Positions 54,490 to 62,713 of a DNA stretch of 64,000 bases are shown one piece after another. Made by a program: the position numbers and the translations under genes. This stretch comes from Stentor coeruleus (Eukaryota > Ciliophora > Heterotrichea > Heterotrichida > Stentoridae), in contig MPUH01000278.1 of the NCBI GenBank assembly GCA_001970955.1, positions 1 to 64,000 on the forward strand, given 5' to 3'. Position 1 is the stretch's first letter; the number at the start of each line of letters is the position of its first letter. The notes below the pieces were generated by a model. It did no database searches and had not been told where the DNA came from. It was given only the letters and a program-made list of their open reading frames with translations.

Positions 54490-57048
54490 ATGGCTGAATT
54501 AGCTGAAAAGCCTGAAAAGGTTGAAAAAGTGACTCAGGACTTATCAGAAGAAGATGCAGCTTTGAAAGACAAACTAAGTTTACTAGTAACCCAGCTTCAA
54601 GAATGCTCTGACTCTTTACAAGTTCTCAATCAACTAGAATCCGAGGTTCGAAATGCTACAACATCAATGACTTCAATACCCAAACCTTTAAAATTCCTCA
54701 AATCCCATTATGGAACATTAAAAACTTACTATAGTAATCTACCTTTATCAGACACAAAAACCCGTTTGGCTAACTTTATATCTGTTCTTGCAACAACTAT
54801 GGGTAACCCTGACGGCCGGGAAACTTTGCAATATTTATTAGAAGGGGATATTACAGCAGCAATAAATTGGGGACATGAATATGTGCGAACTCTCTGTGGA
54901 GAAATGCAAGAAGAGTATTTAGCTAATCATGAATCACATAAGAAATTACTTAGTATTGTTGAAATCATCCTCCCATTTCTTATTAAAAGCTCCGGAGAAT
55001 GTGAAGCTATTGATTTACTTGAAGAAATTGATGTGTTGGAAAAAATAATTGATTATGTTGATCATGATAATTATAAAAGAATATGCGATTATATATCATG
55101 TACTTCAATGTATTCAGCAGATCCAGAAGATCATTATAAGACTTTGAGTGTGTGCTTTCAATGTTATTTAAAGGTTAATAAATACCCTGAAGCTTTGAGG
55201 ATAGCTTTGAAAATCAATAGACCAGAAGAGATCAGCCAAGCTATGGAATCTACTACAGATGAAGTAACTTTAAAGCAAATGTGTTATTTATTAGCAAGGA
55301 ATAAATATAGTTACAGAGTAGAAAATGAAGAAATGGCAAAGATTATATCGAATGAGTTTTTAAGTCAAGCGTTTATAAAATTAGCTACTGACCTTGATGT
55401 TTTAGCACCAAAAATCCCTGAAGATATATATAAATCTCACCTTGAAGAAAGGCCGAGAAATGCACAAGGGTCTACAGATACGGCCAAGCTAAGCTTGGCA
55501 AATACATTAGTAAATGCTTTTGTAAATGTGGGTTATTGTAACGATAATATTATGTTAACAGAAGAAAAAAGATGGCTTGGAAGGCATAAAGACTGGTCAA
55601 ATCTTACAGCATCAGCATCTCTTGGTATGTTATTATTATGGAACTTAGAAGAAGGGACAAGCCATATTGATAAATACCAATATTCTAGAGATGAGTTTAT
55701 AAAATCAGGTGCCTCATTAGCTTTTGGTATTGCAAATGCTGGTATTCAAAACGAAAACGATCCAGTTTTCGCATTATTATCAGATGAACTTGAAAAAGCT
55801 AATGATAAAACACGTGTTGGTATAATCGCAGGACTTTCAATTGCATATGCAGGTGCCCAAAGAGAAGATGTCCTTGAAATCCTCACACCTTTAGTTATAG
55901 ATACATCAATATCTATAGAAAGTTCAGCACTTGCAGCATTAGGACTTGGGCTTTTATATGTAGGTACATGTAATGATGATGTTGCTCAAGCTATAATCCA
56001 AACATTAATGGAAAGATCAGAAACAGCTCTTAAAAGCCCATATGCTAGATTTTTTGCCCTTGGGATAGGTTTGGTGTTTATGGGTCAACAAGATAGAGTA
56101 TCAACAACTTTGTCTGTAATAAATGATATACTCAGTCCAGAAATCAAAAAATATGCAGCTCTTACTGTTGAAGGATGTGCTTATGCAGGTTCAGGAAATG
56201 TATTAAAAGTTCAAGAAATGCTTAAAGTATGTGCTGAACATTTAGAAGAAAAAGATTGGCAATATCAAATGGTTGCTGTTATATCTGTATCACTTATAGC
56301 AATGGGTGAGAATATTGGCACTGAAATGGTTTTGAGGACTTTTGATCATTTGTTACAATATGGGACTATGAATATACGTAGAGCTACTCCACTTGCTATG
56401 GCTTTATTGTGTATAAGCAACCCACAAGTTAATATGATTGATATTTTATCTAAACTTTCTCATGATCCTGATACTATTGTTGCTCAATGCGCTATTTTTG
56501 CTATAGGCATGGTTGGTGCTGGGACTAATAATTCACGTTTAGCTGGAATATTGAGACAATTAGCTGGGTATTATTCTATAGATGATAATCAACTTTTTAT
56601 GGTTAGGATTGCTCAAGGATTGTTACATCTTGGTAAAGGACTTATGACACTTGATCCTTATCAGTCTGCTAGGTTTTTATTATCACCTGTTGCCCTTGGG
56701 GGGATTCTTACTGTTCTTCATATGATGCTGGATATTGATAAATTACTTCATGATCATGCACATTATATGTTGTATTATTTAGCTTGTGCGATATATCCTA
56801 GAATGCTAGTCACGGTTGATGAGAACTTGAAACCTTTGCCAGTACAAGTTAGAGTTGGACAAGCTGTGGATACTGTTGGTCAGGCTGGTAACCCAAGGAC
56901 TATTACTGGATTTCAGACTCATATAACACCAGTACTTCTTTCGTTTGGAGAAAAAGTCGAACTTGCCACAGAAGAGTATGAGCCTTGTTATGAAGTCCTT
57001 GAAAACTTTATAATTCTCAAGAAAAATCCCAATTATAAGCCTGAGTAA
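54490..57048 (+). CDS. RPN1: 26S proteasome regulatory subunit Rpn1 (PSMD2)
   Basis: 852 aa, a little shorter than human (908) or yeast (993). Landmark segments match the family: RNATTSMTSIPKPLKFLKSH near 51, HYKTLSVCFQCYLKVNKYPEA near 217, the proteasome/cyclosome repeats from about 380 to 740 (ASASLGMLLLWNLEEG, GIIAGLSIAYAGAQREDVLE, ALGLGLLYVGTCNDDV, IFAIGMVGAGTNNSRLAGIL) and the C-terminal FQTHITPVLLSFGEKVELAT. Rpn1 is the non-ATPase base subunit that docks ubiquitin receptors such as Rad23/Dsk2 and the deubiquitinase Ubp6. The N-terminus is short and acidic. No intron. Its stop is only 29 bp from the stop of the converging FYVE-like gene, so the 3' UTRs must be tiny or overlap. Confidence 0.97.
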   Translation: MAELAEKPEKVEKVTQDLSEEDAALKDKLSLLVTQLQECSDSLQVLNQLESEVRNATTSMTSIPKPLKFLKSHYGTLKTYYSNLPLSDTKTRLANFISVLATTMGNPDGRETLQYLLEGDITAAINWGHEYVRTLCGEMQEEYLANHESHKKLLSIVEIILPFLIKSSGECEAIDLLEEIDVLEKIIDYVDHDNYKRICDYISCTSMYSADPEDHYKTLSVCFQCYLKVNKYPEALRIALKINRPEEISQAMESTTDEVTLKQMCYLLARNKYSYRVENEEMAKIISNEFLSQAFIKLATDLDVLAPKIPEDIYKSHLEERPRNAQGSTDTAKLSLANTLVNAFVNVGYCNDNIMLTEEKRWLGRHKDWSNLTASASLGMLLLWNLEEGTSHIDKYQYSRDEFIKSGASLAFGIANAGIQNENDPVFALLSDELEKANDKTRVGIIAGLSIAYAGAQREDVLEILTPLVIDTSISIESSALAALGLGLLYVGTCNDDVAQAIIQTLMERSETALKSPYARFFALGIGLVFMGQQDRVSTTLSVINDILSPEIKKYAALTVEGCAYAGSGNVLKVQEMLKVCAEHLEEKDWQYQMVAVISVSLIAMGENIGTEMVLRTFDHLLQYGTMNIRRATPLAMALLCISNPQVNMIDILSKLSHDPDTIVAQCAIFAIGMVGAGTNNSRLAGILRQLAGYYSIDDNQLFMVRIAQGLLHLGKGLMTLDPYQSARFLLSPVALGGILTVLHMMLDIDKLLHDHAHYMLYYLACAIYPRMLVTVDENLKPLPVQVRVGQAVDTVGQAGNPRTITGFQTHITPVLLSFGEKVELATEEYEPCYEVLENFIILKKNPNYKPE

Positions 57049-57077
57049 CAGATTAGGAAATATAATTTGCATATTTA

Positions 57078-58070
57078 TTAGAATAACATACATGATAAAC
57101 ACTTTTTTAAAGACACAGGCTCAGCTCTTGATTTGCGATGCAAGAGAAATGAGTCTATGCTAGATCGCTGTTTAGTTGATAGAAAATCTGAGAAAATTGA
57201 CTCGAGTTTATCTGCCGCTAAGCTTTGGCTTTTAATTTTTTCTTTGTGTAAGTCGCATAAAGACATCAATTTTATAGTCTTTCCTTGTGTTTTTTTAACA
57301 AGTAAATTCAGTTCTTCTATTGCTTTTTCATGAGATAAAACAAGTTTTGTATATTCTTGATACTCAGAATCTGGATAAGGAGTAGATTTTAATGATTTTT
57401 GTTTGACAATTTTTTTTATTTTCAAATAATCTAAGCGATGAAGGAGGATTTCACGTTTTAGTGTAGCTTCTTCTACAGTTTTTGGGTGATACAAGTTGTT
57501 TAAAGTCTCAATCAATTTTTTTTTGGATTCAAGATCCTGGAAAGAGTTAGAAATCTGTTGTGAAAGCGATGATAAAGACTGAGATATTTCATCTTTTTGG
57601 GTTTTTAGAGTGATGCTATTGTGGCGTAAGGATCGAAGTGTTTCTATACGAGCCAAACGTTCTGGGTTATTAAGAATAGCATCAATTTTCGACTGTAATT
57701 CTTGAGTTTGCACAACCAGAAGATTTTTTTGTGTACCCGTTTGTTTGATTTTATCTTTAAGCATTTCTACTTCAGCATATTGGTTTTCAATTTCAAACTT
57801 ATCATTATTAGTAAGCAAATCCTTATGCCCACAGGTTTTACAAACACATTTTTTTTGTTTTTTATACATCTCTCTATCAGAAGCACAATTAACACAGATA
57901 ATCATTTCACATTTATTGCATCTTGTGCTTCTTGTATGTTGTATACCAACAATATTCAGTTTAACTTTACAAATCGAGCAATTGCCTTGGATTTTTGAAT
58001 CTTCATTTTTGTCCTTTTCATTATCAGAGTCAGATAAGCATGAATCAAATGAGAGGAAAGAATTCGCCAT
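57078..58070 (-). CDS. FYVE-like zinc protein with coiled coil and CaaX tail, 330 aa
   Basis: ATG at 58070. Cysteines at 31, 34, 51, 54, 59, 62, 75, 77 and 80 give CxxC-x16-CxxC-x4-CxxC-x12-CxCxxC, the spacing of a FYVE/RING-type double zinc site (RCNKCEMIICVNC). The FYVE lipid motif R(R/K)HHCR is not present, so PI3P binding is doubtful. Coiled coil follows from about 95 to 215 and 245-290. The last four residues are CMLF, a CaaX box; Phe at the last place favours geranylgeranylation. The protein would then be membrane-anchored at its C-terminus. The next gene on this strand (58847) ends CILF. Confidence 0.78.
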   Translation of the reverse strand: MANSFLSFDSCLSDSDNEKDKNEDSKIQGNCSICKVKLNIVGIQHTRSTRCNKCEMIICVNCASDREMYKKQKKCVCKTCGHKDLLTNNDKFEIENQYAEVEMLKDKIKQTGTQKNLLVVQTQELQSKIDAILNNPERLARIETLRSLRHNSITLKTQKDEISQSLSSLSQQISNSFQDLESKKKLIETLNNLYHPKTVEEATLKREILLHRLDYLKIKKIVKQKSLKSTPYPDSEYQEYTKLVLSHEKAIEELNLLVKKTQGKTIKLMSLCDLHKEKIKSQSLAADKLESIFSDFLSTKQRSSIDSFLLHRKSRAEPVSLKKCLSCMLF

Positions 58071-58167
58071 TATATTGATTATTAATAGATTTTTATTAGG
58101 AAAGATTATTTTATATGAGGAAATAAGTATAATTTTAGGGTTTTATTAGACAAAAAGGATATTTTTG

Positions 58168-58443
58168 GTTTAGATAAATGGTTTATGTTTATTAAGTTTG
58201 ATATTACAAATAAAGATTTTTTGGATTTTTTGTTAAGAAAATTTTTGAATGGGTTTTATTGTTAATAGATACTTAAAATATGTTGAAATCATCGAGGTTA
58301 GTTTTNTTTAGATAAATGGTTTATGTTTATTAAGTTTGATATTACAAATAAAGATTTTTTGGATTTTTTTTAAGAAAATTTTTTGAATGGGTTTTATTGT
58401 TAATAGATACTTAAAATATGTTGAAATCATCGAGGTTAGTTTT
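58168..58443. repeat. About 138-bp duplication around N58306 (assembly junction)
   Basis: 58168-58305 and 58307-58443 match apart from small differences in T-runs. Confidence 0.85.
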
Positions 58444-58550
58444 TGGGTATACTTTTTGTATTATAATTAAAGCATTTTATTTTGTAACAATTTTTTAGAT
58501 ATTCTTGAAAGAGTCTGAATAATATTTTGGGATAATAGAAGATCGATTGT

Positions 58551-58721
58551 TAAGGTATGTGGCAAATAGTTTTAATATTTATATTTAAAGGGTTTTAAAT
58601 GATTTAAAAGTTAATATTTATATGATATAATATGGATTATTAAGGTATGTGGCAAATAGTTTTAATATTTATATTTAAAGGGTTTTAAATGATTTAAAAG
58701 TTAATATTTATATGATATAAT
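58551..58721. repeat. Tandem duplication, 81-bp units, 90-bp period
   Basis: 58551-58631 and 58641-58721 are identical, separated by 9 bp and without an N. It could be a real recent tandem duplication or a merged assembly junction. Confidence 0.8.
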
Positions 58722-58846
58722 TTAAATACAGTTATTATAAAAATGCTATCAAATCACTAGATTATTTTTTTATAGGTGGATATTTATAAATTTAACTGAA
58801 TTTGTTAAAATATAGATGATTAATGATCTTAATTACTAATAGTTAC

Positions 58847-60394
58847 CTAAAATAAAATGCACCCATCAATATTTCGCTTTTTGATTACTGCTTTTGAATC
58901 AACACCGATAGATTTAATTTTGCAACATTTTGTGGTTACTTTTGAAAGAGTTTGTTTAACTTCTGTACTAAGCATAAGATCAATTTTCAAATAATGCAAA
59001 TACTGCATATGTGGTAAATAGTTAGCGATAATTAACCCTCCTTCATCAAAAATTTCGTTTTTAGAAAGATCTAATACATATAAGTGAGAATGAGTATAAA
59101 CACTAATCATAACTTCTCTTATCCCTTCAGTCTGAATTAAATTATTAGACAAATGTAGCTCTTCAAGTATTCTTAAATTTCTCAAAGCTTCACATAATAA
59201 TTTTGTTCCTGGGTATCCAAGTTTATTGTTATTCAAATTAAGGTATCTTAAAAAAGGTGTATTCTGTAAAGCTTTAGCTAACAATTGAGCACCACTTACT
59301 TCTATAAAATTATCTGATAAATCTAAACTTTGTAGATTGTATAGATTTACTAAAGCTTTACATAAAGCTTCTATCCCTTTATCACAAAATATATTCCCCC
59401 CAAGGTAAAGGTATTTAACACTAGATTTTTTCGATAGAAAACCTGAAAAACTTTGCATTTGTCCTACTGAAATTGAACTATAAAACTCTAGAGTTTTTAT
59501 TTTAGGGATACAAGCCAAACAAAGTGTTGCTTCCATTAAATCGCTATTAGAAAGTTGAACATTCCTTACTCTGACTTCATAGAGTTTTTTTGTCCATAAT
59601 TTTAAAACAGAGCATTCTTTTAGGAAATGCTTAATGTTGCTTTGTTTATTTAAGTTTAGAGAATAGATGAAATCTTTTGATTCATTTAATTTCATTGTAA
59701 AAGCCCACTTTGATTTATCTGGGGAATTTTTTTTAATACTTTTTAAGTCATTTATTATAGATAGTCTTCCAAATTCATTTCTATAATAGTCAAAATCTTC
59801 ATTTTTTTTATAAGCTGGATTTAAAAGACGCTTGGTTAGAACTTTTAAGGTGAATAAGTTAAGTAGACTACCTTTAGCTTTCAAATAGTTGTCAGAGTAC
59901 TCTATTATTTCTTTGTTTAAGAATTCTTCATCAAATAGAAAACTGTGAACTCCAAGGAAATTTATTTCATTGTCTTTAGTAAGTTTTTTTAGTCCAATAA
60001 TTGATTTGTCAATTTCTTGAGTACCTTTAATCAATTTTTTCATCGAATCTAGTAGCAAGGCTTCAATATCTTTGATAATTTTTGCAGTTGTCTGTTGGAT
60101 TTGTTCAATACATAAATAAATTTGCTGTTTTTTATTTTCTAATGTCTTGATTACATCTGAAGCTTTTGAAAGTGAAAAGTTTGAAGGAATAAATTTTAAT
60201 TCAGGATGAGAATAATGCGGAAGACAATGCTTGTAACAAAAATAAACTGCTGGTGGTTTACAATTTGAAGGAATAAATTTTAATTCAGGATGAGAATAAT
60301 GCGGAAGGCAATGCTTGTAACAAAAATAAACTGCTGGTGGTTTACAAGAACATACAAAGTCGACAGTAGAAGAGCAAATAGAGCATTTTTCCAT
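58847..60394 (-). CDS. Leucine-rich-repeat protein with Cys-rich start and CaaX tail, 515 aa
   Basis: ATG at 60394. The N-terminus has CSIC at 4-7 and CSC at 15-17, then Cys/His pairs (YFCYKHCLPHYSHPE) like a B-box zinc finger. A 28-residue block, 17-44, is repeated exactly as 45-72. Helical/coiled region follows at about 75-120. Ribonuclease-inhibitor-type LRRs of about 28 residues run from near 320 to 470: VKYLYLGGNIFCDKGIEALC, LQSLDLSDNFIEVSGAQLLA, LRYLNLNNNKLGYPGTKLLC, LEELHLSNNLIQTEGIREVM, LYVLDLSKNEIFDEGGLIIA. The end is CILF, a CaaX box for prenylation. Zinc, LRR and lipid tail together suggest a membrane-tethered adaptor. Its downstream neighbour on the same strand also ends in a CaaX. 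Confidence 0.82.
   Translation of the reverse strand: MEKCSICSSTVDFVCSCKPPAVYFCYKHCLPHYSHPELKFIPSNCKPPAVYFCYKHCLPHYSHPELKFIPSNFSLSKASDVIKTLENKKQQIYLCIEQIQQTTAKIIKDIEALLLDSMKKLIKGTQEIDKSIIGLKKLTKDNEINFLGVHSFLFDEEFLNKEIIEYSDNYLKAKGSLLNLFTLKVLTKRLLNPAYKKNEDFDYYRNEFGRLSIINDLKSIKKNSPDKSKWAFTMKLNESKDFIYSLNLNKQSNIKHFLKECSVLKLWTKKLYEVRVRNVQLSNSDLMEATLCLACIPKIKTLEFYSSISVGQMQSFSGFLSKKSSVKYLYLGGNIFCDKGIEALCKALVNLYNLQSLDLSDNFIEVSGAQLLAKALQNTPFLRYLNLNNNKLGYPGTKLLCEALRNLRILEELHLSNNLIQTEGIREVMISVYTHSHLYVLDLSKNEIFDEGGLIIANYLPHMQYLHYLKIDLMLSTEVKQTLSKVTTKCCKIKSIGVDSKAVIKKRNIDGCILF
60179..60346. repeat. 84-bp in-frame tandem duplication in the LRR gene
   Basis: Residues 17-44 and 45-72 of the encoded protein are the same; the DNA copies differ at one base (gcggaagac versus gcggaaggc). 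There is no N between them. Either a real doubling of the zinc-finger segment or a collapsed assembly junction. Confidence 0.85.
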
Positions 60395-60591
60395 TCTTGA
60401 ATTATATTATATAAACCTAAATACTATTTGATAAATGCATTTATGTTAAGTTATTCAGTGGTAAGTATTATTTTAAACAAAATTTGGATGAATTTATTTA
60501 TAAAGTTAAGGGTAAAAGATAAACTTTATAAATATACAAATTTATAGATATTTTCATTAAAATTTTTTAAGTTTGTACAGTAAAAATTGCT

Positions 60592-61715
60592 TATAATGGG
60601 CACCTTCGAACCAAGAAATTTGCCTAATTTACGAGTTTGCCCACTTTATCCAAATACCTTACAACATAGCTACTCTAGTTTAGGCTAAGAGGTTAAATAT
60701 ACATCTAAAGAAGTTTGCTTCAATTTCACTCGTTTGATATCAAAATTTTGCTTAATTAATCATCAAATCAGTAACTTTCTCATTTAAACTAGGTCCTTTA
60801 CTAAGTGTATAATTTTTTTTACTCTTTAAACTTTGATACACATCTTTTTCAGTAAATCTTTGATATCTGGATAATATTCATCACTTAACCATTCACTATA
60901 GTTATTTTCCTCTTTATATATAAACATACTGTTAATTCCTTTATGATCATTATAAATTTAATCAATTAAACTTTCTATATTTTTTATAACCTCACTAGAC
61001 TCTAAATGCGATCTATTTCTAAATATTCTGTAGGCTGTATATTAAATTGCGGATTTACTTGTTTAGCTAATTATATTACAGTTTCCAGCTCTTTAAAAAA
61101 ATATTTATTGGAGCATAGCCGGAACAAATTTTATCTATTTTTGAAATAAAATCTTTTGTATCATTTTCATTTGATGAAGCAGACTCACCATGGAAACGCT
61201 TAAAAATTAAATTATGTCTCTTTTTAAATGAATCAAGCCATCCAATTGAGGCTTTAAGTTTGGATTATTTACCTTTTCAGAAATTTCAAAGCAGTTTCTT
61301 GAATTAAAGGTCCCGAAAAGGAATATTGAGTGTTTGAGCTTTTTGAAACCAATCCCATGACATCTCATTTATGTCCTTATTTTCTGTTTTCTTTATCTTT
61401 CTACATTTATTATTAGAGGTACTCAAACCTTCGAATAGCTTCTCAAGAGATTTTCTCCTTTTTTTGATTTTGGATACTGTTTCTTTGCTTATTCCAAATG
61501 TACTTGCAACCTCTCTTTCAGTACGCCCTTGATCAAGCAATTCCAGTATTTTAACCTTTTGCTCTATCGTTAATCCAACATATTTTTTCCTAGACATTAT
61601 TTATAATCCCACTTTATACAATGCTAACCATTAAAAAAATGCAGAGTTCGGACTATGTTCTAAAAAATCTGCCCACTTTATGCGGTTGCTCACTTTATTG
61701 AGATGCCCACATTAA
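60592..61715 (-). mobile_element. Decayed pogo/Tigger-type DNA transposon, DDE domain missing
   Basis: The minus strand carries a CENP-B/pogo-type DNA-binding region: a first helix-turn-helix intact at 61304-61597, and after a frame change the second one (ASIGWLDSFKKRHNLIFKRF near 61240-61180, then HGESASSNENDTKDF). The text stops making sense after YAPINIF near 61100, just where the catalytic DDE domain (NADETG...) should begin. A late fragment (NSMFIYKEENNYSEWLSDEY near 60900) could be the transposase C-terminus. The outer ends look like imperfect inverted repeats: TAATGGGCACC at the left and TTAATGTGGGCATC, inverted, at the right; both ends also carry TGCCCACTTTAT. It is therefore a non-autonomous internal-deletion derivative. 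Confidence 0.65.
61304..61597 (-). CDS. Pogo/Tigger transposase N-terminal DNA-binding fragment, 97 aa
   Basis: MSRKKYVGLTIEQKVKILEL starts a CENP-B N-terminal helix-turn-helix (LTxxQKVxILxxLxQGxTEREVASTFGISKETVSKIKKRR), the DNA-binding part of pogo/Tigger/jerky transposases of the Tc1/mariner superfamily. The frame ends FRDL-TAA, where a one-base shift would continue into the family's GPLIQETALKF segment. So this is a truncated piece of a transposase, but on its own it could still bind transposon ends. I have no evidence that it is expressed. Confidence 0.7.
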   Translation of the reverse strand: MSRKKYVGLTIEQKVKILELLDQGRTEREVASTFGISKETVSKIKKRRKSLEKLFEGLSTSNNKCRKIKKTENKDINEMSWDWFQKAQTLNIPFRDL

Positions 61716-62052
61716 CAAGTTATACTTTATTTATATTTATGTCTTTAAATTATTCAAAGATTTTTAAGTAGCTAAATTTTAAATAAAGATTTTGAAAATG
61801 CATAATTAATAAATTTTAGTTTTAGTATTTTACATGAAGATTATGTTAGAAAATTCTTTGGAATTTAGACTCATCACATTTTATATCCTATTTATATATA
61901 CATTTTCTAGGAAATAAAAATTAAAGTTTTCAATTGCTTTATCTATAAATTACACTCAAAGCATTATTAAAAATCCTTTCAACCATTTAGTTTTACTATA
62001 AATTTTAATAGCTATTATTTATATTATATCTATTACAAAACCTAATAAACAA
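61716..62052. other. Spacer between transposon and small GTPase
   Basis: 337 bp, AT-rich. It holds the promoter region of the plus-strand GTPase gene. No motif recognised. Confidence 0.4.
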
Positions 62053-62574
62053 ATGTATTCGAATAAAACAAAATACTTGAAATATTTCCTTCTTGGGGAT
62101 ATTGCCACAGGAAAATCATCATTTTTAACTGCAATCCGTGAGAATATGATTTTAGATCAAGATCAAGACCAGCCAATATCGTCTCTTTTATTATTTTATC
62201 AATTTACTTATGAATCAGTAAAAGTATTTCTTAATGTCATTGAAATTCCAGGGAAAACAAAAAAAAGGACCTTATTTTATCATGGTTCTCGAGGTTGTGA
62301 TGCTTGTATATTCTTTTATGATGTTACAAATCCTGATTCCTTAAAAAATATTAACCACGCAATACTATTGGCTACTGATATATGCTTAAATGCTCAGTTT
62401 TTTGTTGTTGGTAATAAAATTGATTTAATTGATAAAAGGTTGATAGCATTTGAAGAAGCGAAAAAATATTTTGATGAACTAGGATTACAATTCTGGGAAA
62501 TCTCATGTAAGGATAATGTGATGATTAAAGAAACAATAGAGATTATAGCCTTTAATTTATTAAATAAAGTATAG
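62053..62574 (+). CDS. Divergent Rab-like small GTPase, 173 aa
   Basis: P-loop GDIATGKS at 15-22, NKID at 121-124 and SCK at 151-153 (the G5 SAK box) mark a Ras-superfamily fold of the usual size. The G3 box is abnormal: IEIPGKT (63-69) in place of DTAGQE, so the Asp that holds Mg2+ and the catalytic Gln are both missing. There is no C-terminal Cys for prenylation; it ends NLLNKV. A GTP-binding but poorly hydrolysing, soluble, regulatory GTPase is likely, or a protein on the way to losing activity. It sits between a decayed transposon and a related MITE, and its stop codon lies in a 12-bp direct repeat that flanks the MITE. Confidence 0.8.
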   Translation: MYSNKTKYLKYFLLGDIATGKSSFLTAIRENMILDQDQDQPISSLLLFYQFTYESVKVFLNVIEIPGKTKKRTLFYHGSRGCDACIFFYDVTNPDSLKNINHAILLATDICLNAQFFVVGNKIDLIDKRLIAFEEAKKYFDELGLQFWEISCKDNVMIKETIEIIAFNLLNKV

Positions 62575-62577
62575 AGT

Positions 62578-62713
62578 TAAAGTTAAAGTGGGTGATAGTT
62601 AAGGTGGCATGATTTAAACCTTGTCCGATCGAGGTTTGTTTGTCCTATAATCTCTTTCTTTGGGCAGATTTAGTATGTTAAACCACTTTTTGTCGCTGGT
62701 TATGCGACTTTTT
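62578..62713. mobile_element. MITE-like insertion related to the pogo element ends
   Basis: The stretch begins TAAAGTTAAAGTGGGTGATAG and includes GGTGGCATGATTTAAACC and TTGTCCGATCG. It aligns to the inverted right end of the pogo element (AAAGTGAGC, then AAAGTGGGCAGATTTTTTAG, then TAGTCCGAAC). Its own far end, read inverted, is AAAAAGTCGCATAACCAGC followed by GACAAAAAGTGG, a partial match to the first. It is bounded by a direct copy of aaagtatagagt (62566-62577 and 62714-62725), which looks like a target duplication, although pogo elements normally duplicate only TA. Confidence 0.45.

Larger units (their letters stand above)
58071..58846. other. Intergenic, largely duplicated sequence
   Basis: 776 bp as assembled, of which the block at 58168-58443 and the block at 58551-58721 are each present twice. 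The unduplicated length would be about 550 bp. Nothing else seen. Confidence 0.5.

Noticed and set aside
10084-60118. Other GTAA...AG strings of 14-20 nt inside ORFs, for example GTAATCAAGACATTAG (16 nt) in the LRR gene.
   Set aside because: Removing them would break an otherwise open frame or a conserved domain, or they lack A at position 10.
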